Shown: positions 50,701 to 60,732 of the stretch, in pieces
Numbering within the stretch: position 1 is the stretch's first letter
How the letters are laid out: each line of letters begins with the position of its first letter
NCBI GenBank assembly: GCA_900323505.1
Contig: OOIN01000043.1
Span: forward strand, 248,001-312,000
Length of the DNA: 64,000 nt
Direction of reading: 5' to 3'
Origin: Ustilago trichophora
Lineage: Eukaryota; Basidiomycota; Ustilaginomycetes; Ustilaginales; Ustilaginaceae
Position numbers and translations under genes: made by a program
The notes under the pieces: model-generated
What the model was told of the DNA's origin: nothing
What the model saw: the letters and a program-made list of their open reading frames with translations, nothing else
Databases searched by the model: none

Positions 50701-51488
50701 GCCTTGAACTCTTCCATGTGGCTGTATAGTCGATCATCGACCTTGCGCTGCATGGTGCCAAAGTCCATGGGCGATTTGATGACGTCGGTGTAGCCAGGAA
50801 CATCGTCGGGGTTGACAGGTTCGCAGAAGAACTTGTAGCTGTCACGGCGCTGAAGATTCTCGATAAGCTTGGGGAGCGCTTCGTAGAGACCCTTGGAGCG
50901 AAGACGTTTGATGGGTCGGCGTGAGGGGTTGGAACTGCCGGCCGTTGTAGGTTTGAAAGCTCCATTCTTGCCGCGAATGCGTGGATTGGATGCTACACCG
51001 TCGGCGTCCGCGGTATTGTTGCCCGATGCAGCCTCGGCATCTTTTTCCTCACCATTGCCGTCGCCGCCTACATCCTCCATCTCCTCGTCACCTTCCTCGC
51101 CATCCTCTTCATCGTCATCGTCTCCTTCTTGGTCGTTGTCGTTGTCGTCCTCGCCATCTTCATCATCATCCTGCTCGGAGGCATCGTCGCCATCTACTTG
51201 GTGATCCTCATCCTGATCCTCATCGTCGTCCTCTTCTGCATGTTTGCCGTACTGCGCGGTGAAGCGAGGCGGAGTGGCTTGTGATTCGGGTACCGAAGGC
51301 TTTCTTTTTAGGGAGATACGAATGCCAAGCGAGCTGCCAGGTCGACTGCGATTGAGCGATGGAGATGCTTGCTCGGCCTGTTGGAAGTCGGTCGGTGGCT
51401 TTGGCCTGCCTAATTTGATCTGAAGGGTGCGTCGCTTGACTGGAGGTTCGTCGGGATGCGAGCCGGCACCTCTGCCATGCTGCGCCAT
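47796..51488 (-). CDS. Bromodomain protein of BRD7/BRD9 type
   Basis: Single exon, 1230 residues, nuclear. After a basic N-terminus (VKRRTLQIKLGRPK) comes a long Asp/Glu-rich tract (about 80-150). The bromodomain is at about 199-293: LYEALPKLIENLQRRDSYKFF, VPGYTDVIKSPMDFGTM, EFKADFQLVISNAQTFN with the acetyl-lysine-binding Asn, and YYNEAKRI. The PGYxxxIKxPMDFGTM and EFKADF...NAxTxN pattern is that of BRD7/BRD9 and related SWI/SNF subunits rather than BET proteins. The C-terminal half has a conserved block around 855-1010 (LEDWSYFRPTLTRLLEVTDLGPLGALVP, YVQAARVVTAKRTKG). The C-terminus is Pro/Ala-rich. Role in chromatin remodelling is inferred from the family. Confidence 0.85.
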   Translation of the reverse strand: MAQHGRGAGSHPDEPPVKRRTLQIKLGRPKPPTDFQQAEQASPSLNRSRPGSSLGIRISLKRKPSVPESQATPPRFTAQYGKHAEEDDDEDQDEDHQVDGDDASEQDDDEDGEDDNDNDQEGDDDDEEDGEEGDEEMEDVGGDGNGEEKDAEAASGNNTADADGVASNPRIRGKNGAFKPTTAGSSNPSRRPIKRLRSKGLYEALPKLIENLQRRDSYKFFCEPVNPDDVPGYTDVIKSPMDFGTMQRKVDDRLYSHMEEFKADFQLVISNAQTFNPEGTLYYNEAKRIGVWGSRAIEREGMAVNDNGRAGVKGDEIRRQKRLAREAVATTSATGLGSDAGEVLGRRQLRGATQQQQAPSEATMHHMNDAHAALGYDAASGELITRSAARGSQFAFSAGVQALMEAARVTSQARQRAAIALGLAGGGALMREDSVQPVGGLKAEGDADMDLDDDDDEDISDEEGPRASVARGRESRERSVTVEGAAGSANRRFGSSQPGGTPSTPMGQRQASPDALRKRLAAVTGTPIQALASPMGPNAAGGTSRASKHAKGKQRLGAPGTPKRLLARTGLTGSATPVSGAGPVSGATDASGLPTDAAAAAAAAAQLMANMSQTQLQPGIANYSFDDDGSVNPDDIDDLQAFLTLHRSDRHILMPTIESLHPIPFIPGDYGGSGTSDKDKDQDKEKELHKEKAKAKDKAAADDGDDDEEDGKGESREKGDKDPLSALPPSRPGAPDPLYSAIAPEPEPLHSNLSHDVEPLPPHFRNLPFYAPSLTAEEKELPSAPYSWSNPAYVEALKNDKRPKKQKDHQREKERETLEDWSYFRPTLTRLLEVTDLGPLGALVPRVQDNKTAPAAKAAPKGKAAKAAKPMEAKTTQATEFSTTLLAEEGIEAIKGELKQKRQGLTLPREILNRYVQAARVVTAKRTKGILSHEEKQDASQILSDMVYAGVTGNAYIRSVGEFVGGAMHHAMLLDEADDAEEQQIAEAEKRLLVAAALREAKEVESTPEPTAASRRGPFMWRDTTEEVGGTATPSGPADAEPVQSAIRSVTHTTAVGTPAEVEEAKPVISALLAELEKVEAQLDPLPKPLAQVVEEEVIRPLTGNTLDLLHLVAVYLKTPGSEALNLEEVEARLLQNKVTPHQLEGVDASLLAAPPAKATAPLIPPTAPLTPPLPPRQLQPQPQAPLAPIPFAAELEWLKDQPGLTQLLDEARHDVDSLGSILNYIIQSA

Positions 51489-52041
51489 ACCTCACGCTTG
51501 GTTTCCACCTCGGCCACCGTGGTTGCTATCGTCGTCTTCGTCGTCGCTCGCCGTTGAGCAATCCGATGTCGTCCCTTTCCGTGCTGAGCTTTGGCTCGCT
51601 GATTCCACGCCGGCGTGCAGCTACAGCTATGATTAGGTCCTTTGACGCAGCGATGGGATCTTGATTCGGATCGATCGAGATTGCCGCTTGTGCTTTCCTG
51701 TGCTTTCCTGTGCTTTCCTGTGCTTTCCTGTGCTTTCGGATGCTTGCCGAAAGTGTTGGTTCTTTGGCTTGCTCGTGTGCTTTGGTCGAGAAATATGGAA
51801 TAGAGACGAAGTGTTGTGTTGCGCTTGCTTGCTTTCTTTTGTCACCTCAACCATTTTTTGGTTAAAAAATTCTTTCGTGCGAAAGACGCAGCTCAATTCG
51901 ACTCAGCCATTTCCAGCTCTGCACACATTCGCCGCCTTCTGACAGCTCTACAGTCCCACAAGTGGTAAGGCAAATGAATAGAAAGGGTATGCTGTATGAT
52001 TGATGCGTGAGAGAGACATGAAGGACAGTAGTCAATGGCGC
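51489..52041. other. Intergenic with decamer minisatellite
   Basis: Contains a 10-bp tandem repeat TGTGCTTTCC, about five units, at 51689-51737, in the promoter region of the bromodomain gene and downstream of PRP46. Confidence 0.7.
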
Positions 52042-53562
52042 TCATACCTCCTTGTAGATCTTGATCGTCTTATCCGCACCACCTGTAATGAGGCGTGTGC
52101 CAGTCTGGTCAAAGGTCGAGCAGAATACACCTGCCTCGGCATCCAGCGATCCTGGCTGTGGCACGTCCTCTGCCACTTGGAATGGCGTACCCGTCGCATA
52201 GTCGAAGAATTTGAGACTTCCGTCATCACCACCGCTGAACAGCACACCGTCTGCATTGGCGCTGAGCGTGTTGACGATCGTATCGTGCGCCATGTTGTTG
52301 ACCAGTGTGCCTTCGGGACATCGCCATGTCTTGATATTGTTGCCTCCTGCGCTGCCTGATGCAAATGTATACTGCGTGGGGTGGATCGCAAGCGCACGGA
52401 CACTCTTCTTGTGGTGTGTAAGCGTGGTAATCGACTTGCCTGCGGCCAAATCCCAAAGCTTGACCGTAGCATCCATCGATCCGGAAATCACTTGCGGCTC
52501 TGAGTCTTGGCATGCTACGGAAGCTACAGTTCCACGGTGTCCCGTCAGCGTGTGAACCGCCATTCGTGTTCGCATATCCCAAACGCGTGCTGTTGCATCT
52601 CTTCCTCCAGTCACAACAACGTCGAGCGTTGGATGCAGCGCCAGCGAGTAGATGCCAGACAGATGTCCTCGGTATTGTCGGATCACCCTGTTTGTCTCCA
52701 AGTCCCAGCACTTGACAACCTTGTCCTCACCCGCCGAGAAGAGGTATGGATGTCTTGCAGATACTGCAATACCACGAACGGGCGAGATGTGCCCTGTGAG
52801 CGAGAGCTTGAGCTCGCCAGACGCAAGATCCCAGATCTTGATCATGCGGTCACTTGCTCCTGTAGCGAACCACTTGTTGCCTGGCTCCACAGCCACACAA
52901 CGTACCCATCCAAGATGTCCTGAAATGACGCGCGAGAGCTTCCAGTTGGGATGGAATGCAGGCTTTGCTTTGCGGTTCGCCATTTCCTTCTTCTGGATCA
53001 GTGCTTGCGATAGCAGTCCTGAGAATCCTCCACGATGCGATGAGGGTGTGAGTGCAGACGAGGACGTTGAGGAAGAGGATGGTCCTGCCGGGACAGAAGG
53101 ACCGCGGCTGCGAATCGTAAGAGCCTGACTTGATGATGGGGCAGCCGGACCCACAGTTCCAGTTGTTGATGTCGATCCGCCATCCAGCTGGTCTACCAGC
53201 CTAGAGAGCTGTGTTTCCTCTCCTCTTCTCTTGGCTGGTCTTCCTGCTGCAGCTGCTGCGTTCGGTGCCCCAGGACGTGCGGGACCGGCAGCAGCTTGTT
53301 GCTGTGCGAGAATGGCAGGTGGTAGCACCTTTGCATCTGCGTACTCGGAGCTGATCTTGGACGCGAGGTGAATCTTTGCGGGTTCCAATGCCGAGACATC
53401 GCCAAAGTTGTCAAAATCGTATTCATCATCGATGTGGAAGAGCAATCGTGCTCTTTTGGAGGATCGAGCAAAGAGATCCGAAAGTGGAGGTAAAGTATGT
53501 TGATCAGCGCTGGTCGATGTGGATGGACCAGCGCGGCTCTCTGACGTAGATGCCGCTGCCAT
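52042..53562 (-). CDS. PRP46: Pre-mRNA splicing factor Prp46/PLRG1, WD40 protein
   Basis: Component of the Prp19-associated (NineTeen) complex of the spliceosome. From the ATG at 53562 the protein is 506 residues, like human PLRG1 (514); a longer in-frame start at 53901 adds 113 residues unlike the family and crosses promoter-like DNA. The N-terminal third is low complexity. Seven WD repeats follow from [20 protein letters not shown], with [67 protein letters not shown], the Prp46-specific [14 protein letters not shown], and [12 protein letters not shown] at the end. Confidence 0.93.
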   Translation of the reverse strand: MAAASTSESRAGPSTSTSADQHTLPPLSDLFARSSKRARLLFHIDDEYDFDNFGDVSALEPAKIHLASKISSEYADAKVLPPAILAQQQAAAGPARPGAPNAAAAAGRPAKRRGEETQLSRLVDQLDGGSTSTTGTVGPAAPSSSQALTIRSRGPSVPAGPSSSSTSSSALTPSSHRGGFSGLLSQALIQKKEMANRKAKPAFHPNWKLSRVISGHLGWVRCVAVEPGNKWFATGASDRMIKIWDLASGELKLSLTGHISPVRGIAVSARHPYLFSAGEDKVVKCWDLETNRVIRQYRGHLSGIYSLALHPTLDVVVTGGRDATARVWDMRTRMAVHTLTGHRGTVASVACQDSEPQVISGSMDATVKLWDLAAGKSITTLTHHKKSVRALAIHPTQYTFASGSAGGNNIKTWRCPEGTLVNNMAHDTIVNTLSANADGVLFSGGDDGSLKFFDYATGTPFQVAEDVPQPGSLDAEAGVFCSTFDQTGTRLITGGADKTIKIYKEV

Positions 53563-54202
53563 CGTGCCTTTGATGCGATCGTAAGCCTGCTCTATTCGGG
53601 AGGAGAGGTGGTGAAAGGGAGTGACAACGGTGAAAGCTTCAATCGAAGATGCGACCGCGAAGAACGTCAAACTTGAACTCGGCATTCGGCAGTCGACCCT
53701 TGGAAAAAGTCCAAGAAGGGCCAAAACGCGGAAATGCCCAAAATCGACCGTCTCGCTCTGATCACGAGTCGCATTCATTTTGAGTACAGTACTGTCGTGA
53801 CCGCTACTACCTTGATTGAATGTGACAGTTGGTCGCGTCCGACACCCATTTCGTGTCTCGCCTGACCAGCCTTCCATCGCAGCTTGTGGGTTTCCAATCA
53901 ACCACCATCACCACGTCATCGATCCACAGCACCCGCACAATAGCAACTGAAGGCGATTCTGGCTTGATCAGTTTAGACTCTGCACCGATCCGCTCGAACA
54001 GCTCTTAACTCTGCTTCACACGACAAGTGAAACAGAGAAGCCAGTGCTGCTGCTTGTGCACTTCCCGTAGTACACGCCCACTCGCTACATCAGGAACCCG
54101 ACCTTCTCCCCTTGTACCACCTGGTTCCTCTTCGCGCTCCATTTCTCATAAGCGTCGCTTCATACATCTTCTCGAAAGGCAATATCGATTCAATCCGCCA
54201 AC
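53563..54202. promoter_or_regulatory. Divergent promoter between PRP46 and the TFIIS gene
   Basis: 640 nt between divergently transcribed genes. No TATA box or repeat recognised; pyrimidine-rich before 54203. Confidence 0.5.
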
Positions 54203-55159
54203 ATGTCGTCAAAAGACCTCTCGCTCGACGAGCTTAAAGACCTCCAGAAGCAGCTCTCTAAGCTCGCCACCTCGTCCGACTCGGAAGCCATCCTCTCCAT
54301 CTTCTCCAAACTCAAATCCGGTCTCTCTGCGCCAACAGAAGATGTCATCCGTCAGAGCAAGATCGGTGTTGCGGTAGGAAAGATGCGTTCGCATTCGGAC
54401 AAGAAGGTAGCGGATCAGGCAAAGTCGTTGGTAAAGGATTGGAAGGCCATCGTAGACAAGCAAAGAGCGCAGCAGCAGTCCAGCGCCAACAGCAGCAAAG
54501 CTCCTTCTTCCACTGCTTCTCCTGCACCAACATCCAGAGCCGATGCGTCGACCAATGGCAACGGCGCAGCGGATGCATCGCCTTCTTCCACACCAGCCAC
54601 AGCAGCAGAAGCAAAACCAGCATCGACGACCAAGATCGACTTTGAGATCCTCAACGACAAAGTCCGCAATGCTTGTCTCAAGCTTCTCTACCAAGCTCTC
54701 GAAATCGGTAAAGAGCAGCATGGATGGAATGACTCTCAGATCTTTGACGCTGCGGTCGCTGTCGAAGCTGCGATCCTCGCCAACCAGGGCAAAGGCTCCG
54801 TCACCACCGACTACCGAAACAAAGTGCGCAGTCTTTCGCTCAACATCAAAGACAAGAACAACCCGGACCTCCGTGTCCGTGTCGTAGAACGCGACATCCC
54901 AGCCGATAAGCTCGTCACCATGACCAACGAAGAACTTGCCAGCGACAAGCGAAAGCGAGAGATTGAAGAACTGCAGATGCAGAATCTGTTCAAGGCGAAA
55001 GGAGCTGCCGCACAAGAAGCAGAGACGGACGCATTCCAGTGCGGAAGATGCAAGCAAAGAAAGACAAGGTACTACCAGATGCAGACCCGATCGGCCGATG
55101 AACCGATGACGACGTTCGTCACTTGCACAAACTGCAACCACAAGTGGAAGTTCTGTTGA
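54203..55159 (+). CDS. DST1: Transcription elongation factor TFIIS (Dst1)
   Basis: Single exon, 318 residues (yeast Dst1 is 309). Rescues backtracked RNA polymerase II by stimulating transcript cleavage. Domain I (about 1-80) ends in VADQAKSLVKDWKAIVDKQ. A Ser/Ala/Thr-rich linker follows. Domain II starts near 150 (VRNACLKLLYQALEIG) and includes YRNKVRSLSLNIKDKNNPDLR. The C-terminal zinc ribbon (about 278-318) has FQCGRCKQRKTRYYQMQTRSADEP and VTCTNCNHKWKFC, with both CxxC pairs and the acidic Asp-Glu pair that reaches into the polymerase active site. Confidence 0.95.
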   Translation: MSSKDLSLDELKDLQKQLSKLATSSDSEAILSIFSKLKSGLSAPTEDVIRQSKIGVAVGKMRSHSDKKVADQAKSLVKDWKAIVDKQRAQQQSSANSSKAPSSTASPAPTSRADASTNGNGAADASPSSTPATAAEAKPASTTKIDFEILNDKVRNACLKLLYQALEIGKEQHGWNDSQIFDAAVAVEAAILANQGKGSVTTDYRNKVRSLSLNIKDKNNPDLRVRVVERDIPADKLVTMTNEELASDKRKREIEELQMQNLFKAKGAAAQEAETDAFQCGRCKQRKTRYYQMQTRSADEPMTTFVTCTNCNHKWKFC

Positions 55160-55575
55160 TTGCAGCGGCGTTCATCTGGCACAACTGTGTACTGTATCTA
55201 GATAATTTTTGTATCGGCCAGCATCTTTCCATCTGGCTCCTTTGCTGAGTCACGTTTGAGTGTTCATGGAGAGCACATGTACTTGTACAACTAAATATGT
55301 TACACTATCATCCTGGCCGGCTGCGGTGTGCGAGTGATATGAATACATCTGCGAGACGAGTGGCCAGGAAAAGAGCTTGTCGCGGCGCATTCTGCAAGAT
55401 CATTCGGTTTGGAACATGCTCGCCACCTTTGAAAGTACCCGCCCCACGATGGCAGACCGAATCTCACTTTCACACGATGTTCAAGATATGCTAGCTGAAG
55501 ATCTGGTATTGCAAAGAGAGGGTGAAAAAATTAAAACCACGGGAAGAGAGGAAAGTCATGACCTGTTTGTCAGGT
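55160..55575. other. Intergenic between convergent genes
   Basis: 3' regions of TFIIS and the ammonium transporter. Nothing further seen. Confidence 0.5.
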
Positions 55576-57145
55576 CTATGCCGTTTGTTGGGACTGTGCA
55601 GCTTCGAGATCCTTCTCGCTGTGTGCTGGGGAGTACTTGGCATCCACCGATCCGACGGCGTGGTGGATCTCGGCTCCCTCCTCAGGGCGGTGGAAGTCGT
55701 GCAGCAATGGCATAAAGAAGACCTCCTCGCCGATCTGGGCGAGGTCGATACCGAGCATCTCGTCCTCGTCGCTGGCGCGGAAGTGGCAACCGGGGATGCG
55801 GTCGATGGCGAAAAGGATGATCATGGTAAGGACGAAGGACCAGCCGAATCCGGAGGCCGAGTCGGCGAGCTGGTATGCAAGCTGGATCCAATTCTTGTTG
55901 ATCCATCCACCGGGGATGAGGGCAGAGCCGTCGAAGGAAGCGACCCGGTTGTCGGCAAAGATACCGGTGAGGAGGTTTCCGACAATACCGCCGACACCGT
56001 GAGCGGCGAAGATGTCGAGAGCGTCATCGTAGCCGAGCAAGTTCTTGAGACCGGTGGCAAAGTTGCAAGCGGTACCACCGAGGACACCGAAGGCCACAGC
56101 TGCTGGGGTTCCAACGTAACCCGAAGCAGGGGTGATAGCAACGAGACCCGAGATGGCACCAGAGCAGAAGCCGACAGCCGACCACTTCCTCTCGAGCCTC
56201 CAGTCCCAGAACATCCAAGTCAAACCACCGACAGCAGTAGCGACCTGAGTGACCATCATGGCCTGGACAGCGCGAAGGTTGGCACCGAGAGCGGAACCAC
56301 CGTTGAAGCCGAACCAACCGAACCAGAGGAAGACGGTTCCGAGGATGACGTAGGCGACGTTGTGAGGGCGGTAGGCGAGCTGCTCAGTACCGTAGCCCTT
56401 GCGCTTGCCGAGGAAGATCGAGATAGCAAGAGCGGCGGTACCGGACGAGATGTGGACAGGCGTACCACCAGCAAAGTCGAGACCGCCCATCTTGTTGGCC
56501 CATCCAATACCGGCGTTCCATGTCCAGAATGCGATGGGGTTGTAGACGATGGTCGACCAGACAAAGGCAAAGATGAGGACGGGACCCAAGCGAGCACGGT
56601 CAGCAAAGGCACCACAGGCGATGACGGGTGTGATACACGCGAACATCATCTGGTAGATGCAGTAGAGGAGCTGTGGGACGACTGTGCCTCCGGTGGAAGG
56701 GTTGATGTCGACACCCATCAATCCGAAATTGTCGAGGTTCTGAATATTAGAAGCGAAGTCGCAGAGACACGGCGAAGACAGAATTTGTCAGTTGCGGTTT
56801 CTATAGCGGCAAGGTAAGAGGGAAGGAACGGAGAGATTGAGCACTTACACCGATGAAAGGGTTGTTGGCACTCTGAGAGAAAGCCAGCGAGAAACCCCAG
56901 AAGAACCATTCGAAAGTGACGACAGCCATGACAGCCATCGACATCCAGATCATCGACAAGGCCGATTTTTTCCTGAGCAAACCGGCGTAGAAGAAGCCAA
57001 GGCCAGGAATCATGATGAACACAAGTGCGGTCGAGACAATGATCCAAGCCATGTTACCGAGATTGTAGATGAGCTCGGTCTCCTGGCCGTCGACCATGTA
57101 GTAGGTGACCATGTCGCCTGATGGCGTGGATGTGACGTTGACCAT
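55576..57145 (-). CDS. Ammonium transporter, Mep2/Ump2 type, two exons
   Basis: Exon 1 is 57145-56849 (99 codons), exon 2 is 56739-55576; the 109-nt intron is phase 0 with donor GTAAGT and acceptor TTCAG. The product is 486 residues with 11 predicted membrane spans. Family features: N-terminal GLGFFYAGLLRKKS, YNPIAFWTW, DFAGGTPVHISSG and FAAHGVGG. The pore twin histidines are both present (His195 and His346), as in Mep2; the Mep1/Mep3 type has Glu at the first site. Mep2-type proteins (Ump2 in Ustilago maydis) are high-affinity transporters that also signal low nitrogen for filamentous growth, so this gene may matter for dimorphism. The C-terminal cytosolic tail is about 70 residues. Plasma membrane. 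The exon 2 frame alone lacks the first two spans. Confidence 0.93.
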
Positions 57146-59566
57146 CTTTGGCTATTATTTCGGCCGCTGTTGCAAGCCGGTTGGTGGGGGATGGGGCGAA
57201 ACTCCGAAGAGTCGTTGGTGAGGAAAGAAAAGGGAGGAGGTGACCCGGAGGGAGCTTTTATGGCAAGCTTGCTGAGCAGCTGCGTCAGGGCAGGCGAGTG
57301 GATGCTCGGATGGGTATGGCGGAGGGGGGACGTTTGGGTACGAAGAGGGACGCCAAAAGGTGGGCGTGGAGAATGAGGCTAGGTTATATAGACTGCATAT
57401 GGACGAGGTCCGAGTGATTTGAATGGGTTTAGGCGGAGGTCGTAGCCCACGGTTCTCACACTCTCTCTCGCTCTCTAAAACACCGGTGTCCAGAGGCGTG
57501 GGGCTCGGAGGGTACGGATCAGGGTACAGTACAGTACAATGCACTTAGACAGACAAACAGCCTTTTTGTCAGGAACAAAGCTAGGGATAGATCAGTAGGG
57601 AGGAGGGCAAGAGGGTTGAGCAAAGATCAAAAGATGCGAGAGATGACAAGGCAACTTTTCCCGCTCCGACAAATATCTCATACGTGCTGCATCTGCCACA
57701 CAACAACCCGCAGGGAGAGTTGATAGGGACAGAACGGAAAGGTCTCCGCCACTACCGCGTCCGCCTCATCGTCGATCTCCCCTCTCTCCACTGAATTGCC
57801 GTCTGTGCAGCCACTTGACTTATCTCATCTTCACACGCTGCCAAGATCATCTACTGAAGTGCTACTTGTATTTGGCAATCAAAGCCAAGACGAGTGGGGA
57901 CAGTAGGCGAGGGCTGCCAAGAAGGAGAGGTTGACTCGAACCGAGAACTACAACCACCCACGAGGAAATCATTCTCCGTTGACCTCGGTTTCGTTTCACA
58001 GATCTCAGCGCAGCGCGGGGGGTGGAATTTGGGGGATGGTACGGCGATGTAGATCAAGAGAAGAGGAAGAAGAAGAAGAAGGAAAGGCCTACAGTAGCAT
58101 AACATCTCGGCAAAGTGAGGTGTCTGCATTTCGTTATCTTTCGGCCTGTCGACATCGTTCCTGGATTTGTTCGCTTGCTTTTTGTGCTCCTCCCCGCCTT
58201 CTGAGACACAGCTTTCAGCCTTGCTCTGCTTGCTCCTCGTACGCCGGTCGCCATCGTCTGGTTGCACCAACAGCAATGTGGCTGTCTCCGCTGCCCTCAT
58301 ATGGCTGTGGGACGAAAAAAGTGGTGGCACATTGATGACCACAAGAGACCATCGCGCCAGTGGTGGGACCATTATACCTGAAAGCGCCACACTACTGTAC
58401 TGGGGTAGCGGGTATGTGTCTAGGACGAGCACGCGCCCCACCCTTAGGTCGCCTAGGTGTCACACTGAAACTAGATCCATCTTGGCGCGTTGATAGCAAC
58501 ATCGAAAGCATCTTGGCAACCGCCAAAGAGGGCAAAACGGCGCTTATCAGTGGGAAACTCGGCGGTTGAGAAAAGAAGAACGAAGACCCTTTCAAACAAT
58601 TTGGAGCGTCGTTGATGGTGCGCGTGGCTAGTTCGGCTCTGAAGTTGTTCCTGATCCAGTGGGTCAAGCCCAAAGATAAGGAACGCAATTACTGTACGCA
58701 CATGCCGCGTGCTACTGTACCGTAACCTTAACCTGCAAACACCCACGCACAAAGAGATAAGAACTGACACGGCAAGACAAGCATAATGATCTGACGGCAG
58801 TGACTCGTCTGAGGAAAAGATAAGAATTTCGCTCTCCGCTATCTCTCCCCACCTCACCCCAAGATACGTATTCAGACGCGACATCAACTCCACGCAGTGC
58901 AACACAGACAGATATATAACCAACTCCATCTTGCATGGCGCAGCTCCATCTCTCGATCGATTCGAATGAGCACAGAGCTGCCAGATGTGTCAACATTGGT
59001 GGGCATACTGTGATCCAAGTGTGACAAGATCCGAGCGTCGTGTTGCGAACCGAGGGAATTGTGGCGTGGCGGCTGTGGGAAAAGGCAGGGTTACGGTGCG
59101 GAAGCGTTGTGGAGCGCTTTGTGTCACTGATTGACAGTTTTATCTGGAACCAATCAGAAGGCGCCTTTTCTCATGTCCGAATTTCTAGCTACCTAAGCAA
59201 ACGTAGGTCTAACACTCACCACTTGCCAGCAGATCGGGGACACGATTTGCAGATCAGACATCTCAACGGCCCTGAGGTCTCTTTAAGGAACAGTTAGTTG
59301 TAGGACCGCTGATCAGCACTTGTCTTTGCAAAGGATGCAACAGACCCTAGTCTGCGATTTCTGACGGCCATTTCCCCTCTCTCTCACCGCTGCATCTCTC
59401 ACGATTCATGCAACAAGCGAAAGGGTCTGCACTGCGGCGTCAAGCAGAGGTTCAGCATCTCAACCCTTTCCATGGAGGCCACTTGAGCATAGGCAGATTA
59501 GCAGAGTGATGCTTTGTTATATGTTATACAGTCTCTATTACATGCCCTCAAAACATGGGTGGAAAA
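57146..59566. other. 2.4 kb intergenic interval
   Basis: Promoter of the ammonium transporter (57146 to about 57800) and the 3' region of the mS35 gene. The frames at 57851-58441 and 58471-58929 (minus) have no recognisable domain or signal. The sequence TACAGTACAGTACA near 57526 and the GAAGAAGAAG run near 58067-58082 are simple repeats. No RNA gene seen. Confidence 0.45.
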
Positions 59567-60313
59567 TTACAACCATTGCTTGGGGAAATCCTTCAACGAG
59601 GGCCTGTCCGCCCTGAGATAATGCCTCTTCTTGTCCTCCCTGATCAAGTTGGACCTAGGGTCCAGTGGCAATTCATCCACCTCCTTCGTCCTGACATTTG
59701 CCTCCTTAACGAGCTTATCCAAGGTGTCCGAGCACCACTTCATGTTCTGCCTTTCGTTGGGGAACAATTCGCACGAGATCTTGATCTCTCCCGCGGTGCC
59801 CTCCTTACCCTTGGAGTGAAACCTGCTTCCCGCAAGCAGGAGCAGCTTGTGCTTCGACTGGGCGTCCTTAACTGCACCGGCGTTTGCCAGCTCGTCGACA
59901 TTTACGGTCAAGACGACTTTGCGAGACGCAGGGTGGTTCTCGCCCTGGTAGTGCTGGAATCGGAACTGGAGGTACTGCTTGTCCTTGGGCGGGGTGTAGG
60001 TTTCGCGGAAAGCGGACAGCTTGGGAATCTCGAATTCGACCGTGCGTAACACTTGGAGCATCTCACGCTTGCGTTGCAGAATGGCATGGCCCAAGGTGGG
60101 GACATCGTCATAGTTGAACTTGGCCATCTTGCGCAAAGCCATGGGGTCGGATGCATTGCGCTGCTTGCGCGGCTTGGCCGAAGCTCTAGCGGAGACCGAG
60201 AAGGCTCGAGCAGCAGCAACGGCGACGGATGAGGAAGAGGATGCGATGGTAGCACCGGTGCTGGTGCTGCTTGCTGCCCGTAAAGACGAGCCGAGACCGG
60301 TTGCAAACGACAT
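59567..60313 (-). CDS. Mitochondrial small-subunit ribosomal protein mS35 (Rsm24-like)
   Basis: Single exon, 248 residues from the ATG at 60313; an upstream in-frame ATG at 60508 would bury the presequence. The start MSFATGLGSSLRAASS with Arg/Ser/Ala is a mitochondrial targeting signal. The conserved domain, about 100-215, has YLQFRFQHYQGENHPASRKVVLTVNVDEL, KHKLLLLAGSRFHSK, GEIKISCELFPNERQNMKWCSDTLDKLVKEA, which is the MRP-S28/mS35 pattern. Component of the mitoribosomal small subunit. Divergent from the P-loop kinase gene with 419 nt between. Confidence 0.85.
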   Translation of the reverse strand: MSFATGLGSSLRAASSTSTGATIASSSSSVAVAAARAFSVSARASAKPRKQRNASDPMALRKMAKFNYDDVPTLGHAILQRKREMLQVLRTVEFEIPKLSAFRETYTPPKDKQYLQFRFQHYQGENHPASRKVVLTVNVDELANAGAVKDAQSKHKLLLLAGSRFHSKGKEGTAGEIKISCELFPNERQNMKWCSDTLDKLVKEANVRTKEVDELPLDPRSNLIREDKKRHYLRADRPSLKDFPKQWL

Positions 60314-60732
60314 GTTGAACGAGATCCTGAGAGGTGGTAACGATCGGATGTGGCCTAATATAGGTGTAATTGTCGATGCGTGAGTGTCCTTCCAGAGACA
60401 GTTGACGACGAGAATGTGTAGACCGAGGACGATGCCGGATGAAAGCGCCGAATGATGATGGTGAGCGAAAATGCAAATCTGCAAGCAAAGACGATGTCGG
60501 AAAGCCAAGAAGAAAGCTTCGCGTCACGTGCGTCTGCCCCAACTAACATTTTTTGCTCGATTTTTTTTTTCCCCCCTTTGGCTGCTGCTCCGCGGAACGA
60601 GAATTTTGGAAGAAAGCTTGGAAGATCTACACTATACGCAAGCCATGCATTTGTGCGCCGACTGTACAGGACCCTTGTCATGAACTGACGCTTCCTTCCT
60701 TCTTCCTTCCAACCAAACAATATCACCTCACG
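60314..60732. promoter_or_regulatory. Divergent promoter between the mS35 and P-loop kinase genes
   Basis: 419 nt, with a T run near 60560-60570. An in-frame ATG at 60553 for the plus-strand gene lies here but gives a non-conserved N-terminus. Confidence 0.45.

Noticed and set aside
55522..56817. 431-codon plus-strand frame
   Set aside because: Antisense to the ammonium transporter; its Asp/Gly/Val-rich composition mirrors codons of a membrane protein.
57925..57995. tRNA-like box B on the minus strand (GGTTCGAGTC)
   Set aside because: The T-stem does not pair and no box A lies at the right distance.
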